From the NCBI RefSeq assembly GCF_023516215.1, contig NZ_CP097349.1, positions 1,302,001-1,366,000 on the forward strand: a DNA stretch of 64,000 nucleotides, in the 5' to 3' direction. Position 1 is the first letter of the stretch; each line of letters begins with the position of its first letter. Origin of the DNA: Cytobacillus pseudoceanisediminis (GTDB taxonomy: Bacteria; Bacillota; Bacilli; Bacillales; Cytobacillaceae). This document shows positions 1-9,869 of the stretch, one piece after another. A model generated the notes under the pieces. That model was not told where the DNA came from. It saw nothing but the letters and a program-made list of their open reading frames with translations, and made no database searches. Position numbers and translations under genes: made by a program.

Positions 1-1413
1 GTACATGAGCAAATCACAGCAAAATCAAAGAGATTTTACACGGCTGTCAGTATGTTATTTGTATTCATGACCATTATTCTCGGCATGGTGAAAGTGCCTC
101 ATTTATTTTCGGAATCATATAATCGCCAGCAGCTTGTTAAGCATATTGGATTGTATCAGTATCATCTCTATGATATTGGCATCGCTGCATCATACCCGCT
201 CAATCGCGCTTTTGCCAGTCCCTCTGACGCAGAAGCCTCAGCAGAATATGTCCAATCTCAAGAAGATAAGCCATCAGATTACTTTGGTGCGGCAAAAGGA
301 ATGAATGTCGTTCTGATCAGTATGGAGTCCACCCAGAATTTTGTTATCAATCAGAAGGTGAATGGCCAGGAAATAACGCCATTCCTTAATTCTCTGATTG
401 AAGACAGCTTTTATTTCAGCCGTGTCTATGATCAGACAGCACAGGGGAAAACATCCGACTCGGAATTCATGATCGATACAGGCCTTTATCCATTATCCAG
501 CGGATCGGCGTTTGTCAGAAAAACGGAAAACGCTTATCGAAGCCTGCCGCATATTCTATCTGATGAGAAGTATTACTCAGCTGTTTTCCATGGGAATGAC
601 GCTTCGTTCTGGAATCGGGAGGCCATGTATGATTCTCTGGGGTATAATCGTTATTTTTCAAAAGCCGATTATGTGGTCACAGAAGAGAACTCAGTGAACT
701 ACGGCATAAAAGATATCCCATTCTTCCAGCAGTCCATTCAGCATCTGGAGAAACTGCAAAAGCCTTTCTATGCCAGGTTTATCACATTGACAAACCATTT
801 CCCATTTTTGCTGGAGGAGGAAGATCAGTTCATTTCTGAGGCCAGCACGAGTGAAATGGTCGTCAACCGCTATGTGACAACCGTTAGATATCAGGATGAA
901 GCCATTAAAACATTTTTCCAGGATTTAAAAGCAAGCGGACTTTATGAAAATACGATGTTTGTATTATACGGCGACCATTATGGCATCTCGGACAAATATG
1001 AACATGGCGTTCTGGAGCTGCTGGGACAGGAAGATACCATTGTTAATCGCATGCAGCTGCAGAGTGTGCCGCTGATTATCCATGTACCTGGTGTGGAAGG
1101 CAAAACGTTTTCGAATATTGGCGGGGAAATCGATATCAGGGCAACGATCCTTCATCTGCTCGGCATTAGTGCTGAGGATAACTTCAGCTTCGGGCATAAC
1201 CTTTTTACAAGGGATCCCCATCATCCAGTTATTTTTCGGGATGGAAGCTTTATAGCTAAAGACTATTTTTATAAAGCCGGTAAATGCTTCAATAGCAAAT
1301 CGGAAGAAGAAACAGATATTAATAGCTGTGAACCGTTAATGGATATCTCGAGAAAAGAGCTAAGGCTGTCTGATGACATTGTACATGGGGATTTGATGAG
1401 GTTTATGGAATAA
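1..1413 (+). CDS. Lipoteichoic acid synthase family sulfatase, 5' truncated
   Basis: The reading frame is already open at base 1, so the start and the N-terminal membrane domain lie upstream. What remains is the extracellular alkaline-phosphatase/sulfatase-fold domain of LtaS-type enzymes, which polymerise glycerol phosphate from phosphatidylglycerol onto a glycolipid anchor outside the membrane. The catalytic motif GKTSDSE is present (Thr codon at 451), as are the metal-site motif MEST near 322, LTNHFPF near 787 and YGDHYG near 967. All known catalytic positions seem kept, so the enzyme should be active. It could equally be one of the LtaS paralogues (YfnI, YqgS, YvgJ type); the window does not decide which. 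Confidence 0.9.
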   Translation, partial: VHEQITAKSKRFYTAVSMLFVFMTIILGMVKVPHLFSESYNRQQLVKHIGLYQYHLYDIGIAASYPLNRAFASPSDAEASAEYVQSQEDKPSDYFGAAKGMNVVLISMESTQNFVINQKVNGQEITPFLNSLIEDSFYFSRVYDQTAQGKTSDSEFMIDTGLYPLSSGSAFVRKTENAYRSLPHILSDEKYYSAVFHGNDASFWNREAMYDSLGYNRYFSKADYVVTEENSVNYGIKDIPFFQQSIQHLEKLQKPFYARFITLTNHFPFLLEEEDQFISEASTSEMVVNRYVTTVRYQDEAIKTFFQDLKASGLYENTMFVLYGDHYGISDKYEHGVLELLGQEDTIVNRMQLQSVPLIIHVPGVEGKTFSNIGGEIDIRATILHLLGISAEDNFSFGHNLFTRDPHHPVIFRDGSFIAKDYFYKAGKCFNSKSEEETDINSCEPLMDISRKELRLSDDIVHGDLMRFME

Positions 1414-1429
1414 TTCTTGGAGGATAAGC

Positions 1430-1734
1430 ATGGAAGTATTCGGTTTATATTCTTGTGGGGAATCCCTTTGCTGCTGCTTTGGAGCTTTATTTTAACACTT
1501 GTGGAAGTGAAGAGAGCTGGCAGCGAAGGACAGTTTCTGGGCAGGACGCTGACATTTATCGGCGGAATTTATCATTACACCATTTCTTCATTTGCAGCAT
1601 GGATTGGTTTGATTGCCATCGCATTCGGAATTGCAGCCCTGGTAGAGGGATCCATTTTAGGAGCATTATTTTTTGGTTTATTTGGTGTTTTTATGGTTTA
1701 TAACTTTTTTCCGAGATTGAATATGCCGGAATGA
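1430..1734 (+). CDS. Small membrane protein, probable frameshift near its start
   Basis: A 101-residue protein with about three hydrophobic helices and no recognised family. The GGAGG at 1419-1423 fits the ATG at 1430, but that ATG is one frame away from the long open frame. Adding one A to the AA at 1434-1435 joins them and gives a start MESIRFIFLWGI. This matches the pattern of single-base homopolymer losses seen throughout the window. Without a correction the frame could only start at a TTG at 1417 that has no ribosome binding site. It lies 16 bases after the LTA-synthase gene and is probably co-transcribed with it. A terminator follows at once. Confidence 0.6.
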
Positions 1735-1740
1735 GATGGA

Positions 1741-1769
1741 GGTATGTCCTTTTGGGCATGCCTTTTTTT
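1741..1769 (+). terminator. Rho-independent terminator
   Basis: Hairpin GGTATGTCC/GGGCATGCC followed by seven T, directly after the small membrane protein gene. Confidence 0.75.
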
Positions 1770-1845
1770 ATTGGCAGCACCGAAAGATTTTTCAATTTAA
1801 TCAATGTAATCATTGAACCGTTGAGGGGGAAAGTTGATGCGGCAT

Positions 1846-2118
1846 CGGACAGGATAAGCGAAAAAGGGAGGGTAGGAGTCCGAAGTTGGTGCGAGTTCGG
1901 ACAGGATAAGCGAAAAAGGGAGAGAAAGAGTCCGAAGTTGGTGCGAGTTCGGACAGGATAAGCGAAAAAGGGAGAGAAGGAGTCCGAAGTTTGTGCGTCT
2001 TTGGACAGGATAAGCGAAAAAGGGAGAGAAGAAGTCCGAAGTTGGTGCGTCTTCGGACAGAAGAAGCGAAAAAGGGAGAGAAAGAGTCCGAAGTTAATGC
2101 GCCTTCGGGCCGAAAATA
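1846..2118. repeat. 52-bp tandem repeat array A (five units plus a partial)
   Basis: Units begin at 1846, 1898, 1950, 2002, 2054 and (partial) 2106, exactly 52 bases apart. Each contains ATAAGCGAAAAAGGGAG and an inverted repeat TCCGAA(G)...(C)TTCGGA of 6-7 bp around an 8-11 base loop, so each unit can fold into a small hairpin. There is no coding signal; open frames on both strands merely follow the repeat. The ATAA-n-CGAAAAA-GGGAG core and the 52-base period are shared with array B at 58.6-59.5 kb. Confidence 0.9.
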
Positions 2119-2189
2119 AAGAAATCCAGCAAACAAGTCCTAACAGTTTGCTGGATTATTGCTATAACGGCAGTCCCATATATATGAAT

Positions 2190-2660
2190 CTACCTTGTAA
2201 TAGAACGATAAATCTGTTTAATCGTTTCCATGTGCATCGCTTCATGATAAAAGCCGAATAAATAAGCTTCTCCGGTTGTGTAGAAAGTAATGCCGCCGCG
2301 GTTTGTAAAGGGACTTGGCAGTTTTTGCTCCATACGCCCACGAAGAAATGTCTTTATTCTTTGTTTTTGTTCATTTAAGACAGATGCAATTTCGTCGAAA
2401 GAAGGCGGTGATTCGGTCCAATCGGCAGGTTTAGTTCCAGCGCCAAATAACATTTCATAGTTCATCGGGACCTTCATTTCTTCACCTGATATTCCAAAGA
2501 CAAGCTTTTCCTGCACAAATGCAATATGCCCGAAGTTCCAGCGGATACTATTGTTAAACCCTTCTGGAATGATATCAGCCATTTCTTCAGGAATCCGCTT
2601 GATCGATTTTTCAGTAATGCCCCGCACTGTTTCCATATGGTCAAAAATAGTCTGTTCCAA
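2190..2660 (-). CDS. DinB family putative metal-dependent protein
   Basis: About 156 residues with the DinB four-helix-bundle pattern: a first metal-ligand His in NFGHIAFVQE and a second ligand region FYHEAMHMET near the C-terminus. DinB/YfiT relatives are thiol transferases or metal hydrolases using bacillithiol; the substrate here is unknown. A GTG at 2669 directly abuts the GGAGG, so the TTG at 2660, nine bases downstream of the GGAGG, is the better start. Monocistronic, opposite in strand to its neighbours. Confidence 0.85.
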   Translation of the reverse strand: MEQTIFDHMETVRGITEKSIKRIPEEMADIIPEGFNNSIRWNFGHIAFVQEKLVFGISGEEMKVPMNYEMLFGAGTKPADWTESPPSFDEIASVLNEQKQRIKTFLRGRMEQKLPSPFTNRGGITFYTTGEAYLFGFYHEAMHMETIKQIYRSITR

Positions 2661-2878
2661 TACACTCACCCTCCATATTCATGCTCATTGGATAAAGTTC
2701 TAGGAATTCACTTCATTTTCCTACATCTATATTTATTTTTATCTAAAAGAGCTATGTATGAAAATTAATAACCTTAAGTCTCAAGTCCTATAAGCATATA
2801 CAGCGCAGGCTTCTTAATCTAAGGACCGTGTTTCCTTATTATAAAAATATAATCATATTTTTGATAAGGAGATACGTT

Positions 2879-3484
2879 ATGTCTAATCAAAAAATCTATA
2901 TACTCCTTACGGATACCGGAACGTTATTTACCCGGCTTATTAAGCTTTACACAAAAAAGCCGTATAATCATGCTTCTATCTCACTCGATCCTGAATTAAA
3001 AGAAGTTTACAGCTTTGGCAGAAAAACGGCGAAAAATCCATTCATAGGCGGTTTTGTTAAAGAAAATATACGAGGAGAATTTTTTAGTGATTCAAGATGT
3101 ACAGTCATTAGCTGCTCTGTTACAGATGCACAGCAGAACAAGCTTAAAGCATTCATAAATAAGATAGAATCTGAGAAAGACGATTACAGCTATAATCTGC
3201 TTGGGCTTTTTGCAATCATGTTTAATAAACAGCTCTCCAGAAATAATGCTTTTTTCTGCTCCCAATTTGTAGCAACTGTCTTACAGAGGTGTGAGATTGT
3301 TCATTTTACTAAACCAGCCTCGCTGGTTATACCGCATGAGTTTATGGAAATGGAAGATTTCCAGGTTGTTTTTCAGGGAAACCTGAAAGAGTATTTTCTG
3401 AATAAAGACCGGACCATAGAAATAAACACATACATTTCAGCCCATGAGCAGGAACAGTTCGGACAATCAATGGCCATTTCCTGA
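2879..3484 (+). CDS. Permuted papain-like (NlpC/P60, YiiX type) cysteine peptidase-like protein
   Basis: 201 residues without signal peptide. The order of the catalytic elements is His first (PYNHASISLD, near residue 34) and Cys later (FFCSQFVATVL, near residue 124). This is the circularly permuted arrangement of YiiX/DUF830 proteins. Family members are amidases or acyl hydrolases of lipids or cell-wall peptides; the substrate cannot be told. The ATG at 2879 is preceded by AAGGAGAT at good distance; an in-frame upstream ATG at 2828 lacks a site. It stands alone, convergent with the AraC gene. Confidence 0.75.
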   Translation: MSNQKIYILLTDTGTLFTRLIKLYTKKPYNHASISLDPELKEVYSFGRKTAKNPFIGGFVKENIRGEFFSDSRCTVISCSVTDAQQNKLKAFINKIESEKDDYSYNLLGLFAIMFNKQLSRNNAFFCSQFVATVLQRCEIVHFTKPASLVIPHEFMEMEDFQVVFQGNLKEYFLNKDRTIEINTYISAHEQEQFGQSMAIS

Positions 3485-3494
3485 TGTGCTGCAA

Positions 3495-4373
3495 TTAATT
3501 TCGATTCTTTTTATACGCTAAAGGAGTCATATTCATAGACTTGCGGAATTTTTCAATAAAGTAACTGCTGCTGTTGAATCCTACTTTAAAGGCAACTTCT
3601 GTTACATTCGAGTCTCTCTCTTGAAGCAGGGGGAGACTTTTTTGTATGCGATAATGAATCAAATAGTTAATGGGTGTCGTCTTTAAGATTTTTTTAAAGT
3701 ATCTGCAGCATTCAGAATTGCTCAGTCTGCCGGCTTTGGCAATATCCCCAAGAGTGATTTTTTCTGCGAAATGCTGATGGATCCAATTCAGCATTTCCTT
3801 CATCCGCATATGCTTTTCAACTTCAGCCTGGCTGAATTCCAATTGGAATCCGTTCCTGATTAACTGCTGCCAGATAAATGTCAGCAGACTGGTTATGTTA
3901 ATCTCATAAAATGGAGAAATCTCATTAATCAATTTCTTAATTTCCATGATGCTGTCTAATATGTTTTTCCCCCATTCCTCTCTGGGGTTCAGGAATATGT
4001 AAGGAAGATTTGTTGCTGATATGTATGGATAAATATAGCTGCTGAATAATTCCTGCGGAAGCAGGAAATGAGGGGAGACATTTAAACAAATATAGACGCA
4101 ATCTCCGCTAATATCCTCGGCGGAATGAAGACACCCGCTATTGATGAAAATGCCGTCTCCTTCTTTTACCGCCAATTTTTCTTCATTGATTTGGACCATA
4201 GCTTCACCTTTTACAGTAAGGATAAATTGAATCTCCTCATGCCAGTGTAAAGGGATTTTGCCTTGGATATTATCTCCAATCTTCGTTTCGTAGCAGGCTA
4301 CCGGCAACACCACCGTCCTGTGTCTCGTCAGCTCTTTCAGGCTTTTATCCACTTTAAAATCTTTAATCTGCAA
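3495..4373 (-). CDS. AraC family transcriptional regulator
   Basis: About 292 residues. An N-terminal cupin-like sensor domain (roughly 30-170, with [10 protein letters not shown] and [11 protein letters not shown]) is followed by a C-terminal double helix-turn-helix of the AraC type (roughly 190-290, ending [21 protein letters not shown]). It is divergent from the EamA transporter gene across an AT-rich 106-base gap, and so may control that exporter. The TTG at 4373 follows GAGGTG by seven bases; a GTG at 4382 in the same frame overlaps the site. Confidence 0.9.
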   Translation of the reverse strand: MQIKDFKVDKSLKELTRHRTVVLPVACYETKIGDNIQGKIPLHWHEEIQFILTVKGEAMVQINEEKLAVKEGDGIFINSGCLHSAEDISGDCVYICLNVSPHFLLPQELFSSYIYPYISATNLPYIFLNPREEWGKNILDSIMEIKKLINEISPFYEINITSLLTFIWQQLIRNGFQLEFSQAEVEKHMRMKEMLNWIHQHFAEKITLGDIAKAGRLSNSECCRYFKKILKTTPINYLIHYRIQKSLPLLQERDSNVTEVAFKVGFNSSSYFIEKFRKSMNMTPLAYKKNRN

Positions 4374-4479
4374 AAAAGACACCTCAATATCGTTATATTA
4401 TTTTATTATATTTAGCTATATTTATCACAGGATTTGGATTATTATAACACTATTATTATATTTAAGGGTGGAATTTAAC

Positions 4480-5433
4480 ATGAATGGACGTTCAAGGAGC
4501 ACGGGTTTATTGCTTGTTATTTTTGGAGCTTCATTTTGGGGTGTTGGCGGAACAGTTGCTCAAAAGCTTTTTCAGGAATTTGGAATCTCAGTTGATTGGC
4601 TAGTAACTGCCCGGCTTCTGACAGCGGGAATTCTTCTGTTAGCCGTACAATTTTTAATGAAAGACCGCACACAGGTATTTGGAGTCTGGAAGAATAAAAG
4701 GGCGGCCATCATGCTCTTAATTTTTGGCCTCGCAGGAATGCTGGCTGTGCAGTATACCTATATGGCTTCTATTCATCATGGCAATGCGGCTGTTGCGACA
4801 TTGCTTCAATATCTGGCACCAGCTATGATTATTATTTACCTGGTTCTGCGGAAACAATCGGTATTTTCGAGACAGGATTTTGTAACAGTTTCCCTTGCCC
4901 TGGCCGGGTGCTTCTTTCTACTGACTAACGGTTCCGTCTCTCAGCTGTCCGTACCGGCACCTGCCATCGTGTGGGGAGTTCTATCTGGAGTGGCACTCGC
5001 GTTTTATACCTTGTATGCCATCCCGCTGCTGAAGGAATATGATTCCCTTGTCGTGGTTGGATGGGCGATGGTCATTGGCGGATCTGCATTGAGTTTAATC
5101 CATCCTCCATGGCAAATGGATTTCGGCAGGTTAACGGCTGAAGCTGGACTGTACTTGTTTTTTGTCATTATATTTGGAACGATGCTCGCATTCTGGTTTT
5201 ATATTGAAAGTCTCCAAACCCTTTCTCCAACGGAAACCAGTCTTCTAAGCAGCCTGGAGCCCCTCGCGGCAGTATTTACTACCGTTATGTGGCTGAATGA
5301 ACCATTCGGCATGTTCCAATGGGCGGGTACTGCCTGTATCTTTGGCATGATTCTGCTGCTGGCTTTGAATAAACAGAAACCTGCAAAGAACAGTGGTTGT
5401 GCTGAAAACGAAGAACCGCTAAAAGTGAGTTGA
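4480..5433 (+). CDS. EamA family (DMT superfamily) transporter
   Basis: 317 residues, about ten membrane helices in two EamA repeats, starting with the typical [21 protein letters not shown] and ending in a short charged tail. Members export amino acids, metabolites or drugs. The ATG at 4480 follows AAGGGTGG; an in-frame GTG at 4468 lies inside that site. The divergent AraC regulator suggests induction by a small ligand. A terminator follows. Confidence 0.9.
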   Translation: MNGRSRSTGLLLVIFGASFWGVGGTVAQKLFQEFGISVDWLVTARLLTAGILLLAVQFLMKDRTQVFGVWKNKRAAIMLLIFGLAGMLAVQYTYMASIHHGNAAVATLLQYLAPAMIIIYLVLRKQSVFSRQDFVTVSLALAGCFFLLTNGSVSQLSVPAPAIVWGVLSGVALAFYTLYAIPLLKEYDSLVVVGWAMVIGGSALSLIHPPWQMDFGRLTAEAGLYLFFVIIFGTMLAFWFYIESLQTLSPTETSLLSSLEPLAAVFTTVMWLNEPFGMFQWAGTACIFGMILLLALNKQKPAKNSGCAENEEPLKVS

Positions 5434-5434
5434 G

Positions 5435-5466
5435 AACCAGTCCCTTTAGGAGGAGGCTGGTTTTTT
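5435..5466 (+). terminator. Terminator after the EamA gene
   Basis: AACCAG...CTGGTT hairpin followed by a T run. Confidence 0.75.
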
Positions 5467-5687
5467 CTTCCTTCTGTTGGAGTAAAAGCTGAGATTGGAC
5501 ATCAAAACGATTTCGCTCATAAAATAAGGCTTTCTTACAAAAATCGAAAGAAAATCGCTCTTAACCTCTATAATTTCAAAACTTAATAAATTCTCCTCTA
5601 TAATTTTGCTCACACTAAGCATTATATTTTGCTAAATTTATTTCGGTTGTTAAAATAAAATCAATTCTTCATGAAGGAGATTATAAA

Positions 5688-6689
5688 ATGACTAATATAC
5701 AAATACCTGTTTCTGTTTTGAACCTTGCCCCGATACGAGAAGGGAAGGACAGCAGGCAGGCGATCGAGGATCTTGCCGATCTGGCTCAGGCAACAGAGGA
5801 GATGGGCTACAAACGCTATTGGATAGCGGAGCATCATAATACGCCAACACTGGTCAGTTCTGCCACTGCAATTTTAATAAAACATGTATTGGAACATACA
5901 AAAACCATTCGCGTTGGCTCTGGCGGAATTATGCTGCCGAACCATGCACCATTAGTTGTTGCTGAGCAATTCGGAACGATGGCGACCATTTATCCGGATC
6001 GTGTCGACCTTGGTCTCGGAAGGGCGCCTGGAACGGATATGATGACGGCTAATGCGCTTCGCCGCTCGAAAAATGATTCTGTTTATACATTCCCGGACGA
6101 TGTTAAGCAGCTGCTGGCATACTTTGGTCCATTAGAGGAGCAAAGCTATGTAAAAGCACATCCGGGAGTGGAAACTAATATTCCGATTTATATTCTTGGC
6201 TCTTCGACAGATTCTGCCTATTTGGCTGCTGAGCTGGGGCTTCCTTATGTATTTGCCTCACACTTTGCTCCAAGATGGATGGAGGATGCCATCCGGATCT
6301 ACCGTGCCAACTTTAAGCCTTCGAAGTACCTCGAAAAACCATATATGATGGTATGCTTAAATGTCATTGCAGCGGAAACCGATGAGGAAGCCGAATTCTT
6401 ATCAACCACAATGAAGCAGTTCTTCTTGAATGTTGTCAGAGGGACTTCCATGAAATTGAGCCCGCCAGTCAAGGATCTGGATTCGATCTGGAACCCAATG
6501 GAGAAGGAAGCGGCAGAGGGAATGTCAAGCGTGACCTTTATGGGGAGCAAAGAAACAGTCAGGGGGCAGCTGGAGCAGTTCCAGTATATGTACAATGTCG
6601 ACGAAATCATGGCGGTTTCTTATATCTATGATGAAGAAAAACAAAAACGTTCATATGAAATATTTAAAGAAATTACAGACGGCAAATGA
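5688..6689 (+). CDS. LLM class flavin-dependent oxidoreductase (luciferase-like)
   Basis: 333 residues covering the whole luciferase-like TIM-barrel family. The N-terminus [12 protein letters not shown], then [31 protein letters not shown] and [11 protein letters not shown], are typical of the group of short-chain LLM proteins that resemble bacterial luciferase alpha. They use FMNH2 supplied by a separate reductase to oxidise a small organic substrate; the substrate here is unknown. GAAGGAGAT precedes the ATG. Monocistronic, with its own terminator. Confidence 0.9.
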   Translation: MTNIQIPVSVLNLAPIREGKDSRQAIEDLADLAQATEEMGYKRYWIAEHHNTPTLVSSATAILIKHVLEHTKTIRVGSGGIMLPNHAPLVVAEQFGTMATIYPDRVDLGLGRAPGTDMMTANALRRSKNDSVYTFPDDVKQLLAYFGPLEEQSYVKAHPGVETNIPIYILGSSTDSAYLAAELGLPYVFASHFAPRWMEDAIRIYRANFKPSKYLEKPYMMVCLNVIAAETDEEAEFLSTTMKQFFLNVVRGTSMKLSPPVKDLDSIWNPMEKEAAEGMSSVTFMGSKETVRGQLEQFQYMYNVDEIMAVSYIYDEEKQKRSYEIFKEITDGK

Positions 6690-6718
6690 GCGGGGAAATT
6701 ATTCCCCGCTTTTTTTAT
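6689..6718 (+). terminator. Terminator after the LLM gene
   Basis: AGCGGGGAAAT/ATTCCCCGCT hairpin followed by T7. Confidence 0.85.
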
Positions 6719-7058
6719 TTAAAATTTGTTAAAGTCTTAAACGTCAATAACGGTCTAGCGGAAGCAGCCTGCCCCCTCAAGGTAACAAGCAAATCCTTGC
6801 TTTTTGGGAGTGCGAAAGGCGCTTCCGCTTTTTGTATTTCTCGGGAAAGCGCAGGATTAGACTTTTCTTGCGCTGAAAGGTCGGAAAATGACTCTTTGTG
6901 GCGGAATTGATACGCTTACCTGAAAAAAATAAAAGACTGCATCGGGAACTCTATAAAAATTTCTTTAAATATGGTATTTGAATGGATGTTTGTATGTAAG
7001 AAGTGGAAGCCTAATCACAGCAGAAACATGATTTTAGCTTATTTAAAGGGTGAATAAA
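6719..7058. repeat. Gene-free stretch with a GCGGAAGC/GCTTCCGC element
   Basis: No gene is seen here. Bases 6754-6826 hold a GC-rich element that opens with TAGCGGAAGC and closes with GGCGCTTCCGCTTTTTG, so its ends form a perfect GCGGAAGC/GCTTCCGC stem. A smaller hairpin (AGCAAATCC-type) lies between. A further AAAGCGC/GCGCTG pair follows at 6845-6878. From memory it resembles dispersed intergenic elements found in many Bacillaceae genomes. The open frame across it (6686-6910) overlaps the upstream terminator and is not a gene. Confidence 0.5.
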
Positions 7059-7187
7059 ATGTGGAAAGCCATCGTTTCCCATCTGCCTGATTTGGAAATT
7101 TTCTTGCAGAGTTTTGCAGTGATCATTATACCGTTAGGGATTTTTAGGTTTTTTCACAAAATCGGACCCTCAAAGGAGGGTTCCTGA
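7059..7187 (+). CDS. Small membrane protein at the head of the germination operon
   Basis: A 42-residue frame, MWKAIVSHLPDLEIFLQSF..., with one hydrophobic helix (about 14-34) and a basic tail. It starts at an ATG seven bases after AAAGGGTG and stops three bases before the GerA-type gene. The GGAGGG of that gene lies inside its last codons, so translation is probably coupled. Some germinant-receptor operons carry small extra subunits; whether this is one is an inference from position only. Confidence 0.6.
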   Translation: MWKAIVSHLPDLEIFLQSFAVIIIPLGIFRFFHKIGPSKEGS

Positions 7188-7190
7188 AAA

Positions 7191-8753
7191 ATGAAAATGT
7201 CCCAAATAAACAAAAAACCTTTAAAAACCAATACCATGAAACATGTAAATCGGAATGAGGATGAAGGCCCTTATGAATTAACCGGTGAAATTCAAAGGGA
7301 TATTCAACTATTTAAAAAGGAAATCGGACATAATTCGGACGTTCATTTTAGGGAGTTTAATATTGGGCTAACGAGTATACGGGCAGTACTAATCTATGTT
7401 GAGGGCCTTTCGGATAAAGAACTGATTGATAAACATATCATGAAGTCGTTAATGCAGGATTTTACAGGTGCAAAGGGTTATGGAAGACACGAGGCAGAAT
7501 ACAAATTTACAGTCGATTTTATAAAAAATCATATTCTGTCCCTTGGTGAAATCTATACTGCCTCCATGATAAAAGATACAGTGCCGAAAATTTTAAAGGG
7601 ATCAGCTGTACTGCTCCTCGACGGAGCCTCTGAAATGCTTATATTGGGTATTGCAAATGGGAAAACAAGGAATATTGAAGAGCCTGTTTCCGAGCAGGCT
7701 GTCAGAGGACCACGTGAGGGCTTCACAGAAAATATCAGCGATAATACAGCTCTCTTAAGGAGAAACGGCGGAACAGAAAAACTGATATTTTCTAAGTTTA
7801 TAGTCGGAAAGCGCTCTAAAAAAGACCTTATTGTAGCTTATATTGAAGATATTGCTAATCCTGCAATAGTTGAGGATGTTATGTCCAGAATTCAGAAAAT
7901 TGACATCGATAATGTGATGGAATCTGGATATGTTGAACAGCTTATCGAGGATAATTATATGAGTCCTTTTCCACAAGCGCAGAATACTGAGCGTCCAGAT
8001 AGAGTAAATGCTGCTTTAATGGAAGGGCGGGTGGCCATTCTCCTGGATGGCACTCCTTTTGCACTCCTTGTTCCAGTAACATTCAGCATGATGGTGCAAG
8101 CATCTGAGGATTATTATGAACGTTGGTATTCAGGCTCGCTTATTCGATTATTGCGTTTTCTTGCAATCTTTATTTCACTTTTTGGTCCAGCGCTCTACAT
8201 CTCATTTGTTTCGTTCCATCAGGGCTTGATCCCGACGAAATTAGCGATGTCCATTATTGGCACCAGGGACGGGGTACCTTTTCCTTCTATAATAGAAGCT
8301 CTGATTATGGAAGTGGCAATTGAAATACTCCGTGAGGCGGGTTTGAGGCTGCCTAAGCCAATTGGACCGGCAATCGGGATTGTCGGAGCTTTAATTATTG
8401 GTGAGGCAGCAGTTTCAGCTGGAATAGTCAGTCCAATTATGGTCATAGTTGTTGCGGTTACAGCCATTTCATCTTTTGCTATTCCTGAATATAGCTTGGG
8501 GATTTCTCTGCGTTATCTTCGTTTTGCCTGCATGTTTTTTGCTGCTGTTTTTGGATTATATGGAGTTATTTTATTTTTCCTTTTTCTCAGCAGTCATTTA
8601 GTCAAGCTTAAAAGCTTTGGCGTACCCTATATTAGCCTGGCAGTCCCATACCGTCTGAGTGACTGGAAAGACTTTATAGTACGGTTCCCTTTAAAGGTCT
8701 TGAAACAAAGACCAAGTATGATGCACCCGAAAGATCCCACCCGGAAAGGATAG
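7191..8753 (+). CDS. Spore germination protein, GerA family (A subunit)
   Basis: 520 residues. A hydrophilic N-terminal region (1-270) is followed by the conserved [18 protein letters not shown] segment and a C-terminal domain with about five membrane helices. This is the layout of GerAA/GerBA/GerKA. It is a subunit of an inner-spore-membrane germinant receptor, now thought to be an oligomeric ion channel gated by the B subunit. First large gene of an A-B-C operon. Confidence 0.95.
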   Translation: MKMSQINKKPLKTNTMKHVNRNEDEGPYELTGEIQRDIQLFKKEIGHNSDVHFREFNIGLTSIRAVLIYVEGLSDKELIDKHIMKSLMQDFTGAKGYGRHEAEYKFTVDFIKNHILSLGEIYTASMIKDTVPKILKGSAVLLLDGASEMLILGIANGKTRNIEEPVSEQAVRGPREGFTENISDNTALLRRNGGTEKLIFSKFIVGKRSKKDLIVAYIEDIANPAIVEDVMSRIQKIDIDNVMESGYVEQLIEDNYMSPFPQAQNTERPDRVNAALMEGRVAILLDGTPFALLVPVTFSMMVQASEDYYERWYSGSLIRLLRFLAIFISLFGPALYISFVSFHQGLIPTKLAMSIIGTRDGVPFPSIIEALIMEVAIEILREAGLRLPKPIGPAIGIVGALIIGEAAVSAGIVSPIMVIVVAVTAISSFAIPEYSLGISLRYLRFACMFFAAVFGLYGVILFFLFLSSHLVKLKSFGVPYISLAVPYRLSDWKDFIVRFPLKVLKQRPSMMHPKDPTRKG

Positions 8754-8777
8754 ACTATTTCACAGGAGGTTATCCGC

Positions 8778-9869
8778 TTGAAAATTGGTTCAAAGGAAAA
8801 GCTTTCAAGTCCTCAAGCAGCTGTCATCCTGGTTAATTATATTCTAGCTGCAGGCATACTTACTTTACCGCGATCCTCTGCAGAAAAATTGGAGTCGCCT
8901 GATGTTTGGATAACAGTAATTCTTGGTGGTCTATTTGCAATGGGGGCAGGGGTAATAATCGTAAAGCTTAGCCAAAGGTATCCCGGCAGGACTATTTATA
9001 AATACAGTCAGGAAATTGCAGGCAAATGGGCAGGCAGTTTCATCGGCTTGATTATTATTATTTATTTCTTTAGCCTTGCTGCCTATGAAATAAGGGTACT
9101 TTCAGAAGTAACAAGTCTATTTTTGCTTGAAGGCACCCCTATTTGGGCGATCATTATGCCTTTTATGTGGATAGGCCTTTATCTGATCGGCGGCGGTATT
9201 GATCCAATTGCCCGTTTATTTGAATTGATTCTTCCAATTACCGTAATCATCTTTCTGATTGTCATAAGCATGAGTATTGGAATCTTTGAACTTGATAATC
9301 TCCGTCCGGTACTGGGCTCGGGAATTACTCCTATAATAAAAGGGGTGAGTACAACCGTTGTCGCTTTTTTAGGAATAGAGATTATGCTTATTATTGTGGC
9401 TGTTATGGATAAGCCTGCCCAGGCAGTGAAAGTAGTTTTGATTGGCACAGGAACTTCGATGTGCTTTTATTTGATCACGGTGGTGATGGTTATAGGAGGG
9501 CTGTCTGTGGATGGCGTTTTAACGAAAACCTGGCCCACAATTGATTTGATCAGGAGCTTTGAAATTCAAGGGCTCATTTTTGAAAGATTCGAGTCTTTAT
9601 TGCTGACAATTTGGATTATGCAAATCTTTACTACCTTTACCATCACCTTTTATGCGGCTTCGCTGGGCCTTTCTCAAATTTTTAGAAAGAAGATCGGCCC
9701 ATTTCAGTTTGGCTTGCTGCCTGTTATCTATCTGATAGGCATGATTCCTGCAAATATGAATGAAGTGTTTGCAATGGGGGACATGATCGGATTTTCAGCA
9801 TTATTTTTATTTGGTGTTCTGCCCCTGGCATTGCTAATCATTTCAAAAATAAAGGGTGCTAAAGCATGA
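8778..9869 (+). CDS. Spore germination permease, GerB family (B subunit)
   Basis: 363 residues with ten membrane helices of the APC amino-acid permease fold, starting SSPQAAVILVNYILAAGILTLPR. In germinant receptors the B subunit binds the nutrient. It starts at a TTG ten bases after AGGAGG and ends with ATGA overlapping the start of the C-subunit gene, which indicates translational coupling. The ligand cannot be read from the sequence. Confidence 0.95.
   Translation: MKIGSKEKLSSPQAAVILVNYILAAGILTLPRSSAEKLESPDVWITVILGGLFAMGAGVIIVKLSQRYPGRTIYKYSQEIAGKWAGSFIGLIIIIYFFSLAAYEIRVLSEVTSLFLLEGTPIWAIIMPFMWIGLYLIGGGIDPIARLFELILPITVIIFLIVISMSIGIFELDNLRPVLGSGITPIIKGVSTTVVAFLGIEIMLIIVAVMDKPAQAVKVVLIGTGTSMCFYLITVVMVIGGLSVDGVLTKTWPTIDLIRSFEIQGLIFERFESLLLTIWIMQIFTTFTITFYAASLGLSQIFRKKIGPFQFGLLPVIYLIGMIPANMNEVFAMGDMIGFSALFLFGVLPLALLIISKIKGAKA

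Noticed and set aside
1731..2261. Open frames on both strands across the 1.8-2.1 kb region
   Set aside because: They translate the 52-bp repeat itself in phase for a few units; no ribosome-binding site or protein family.
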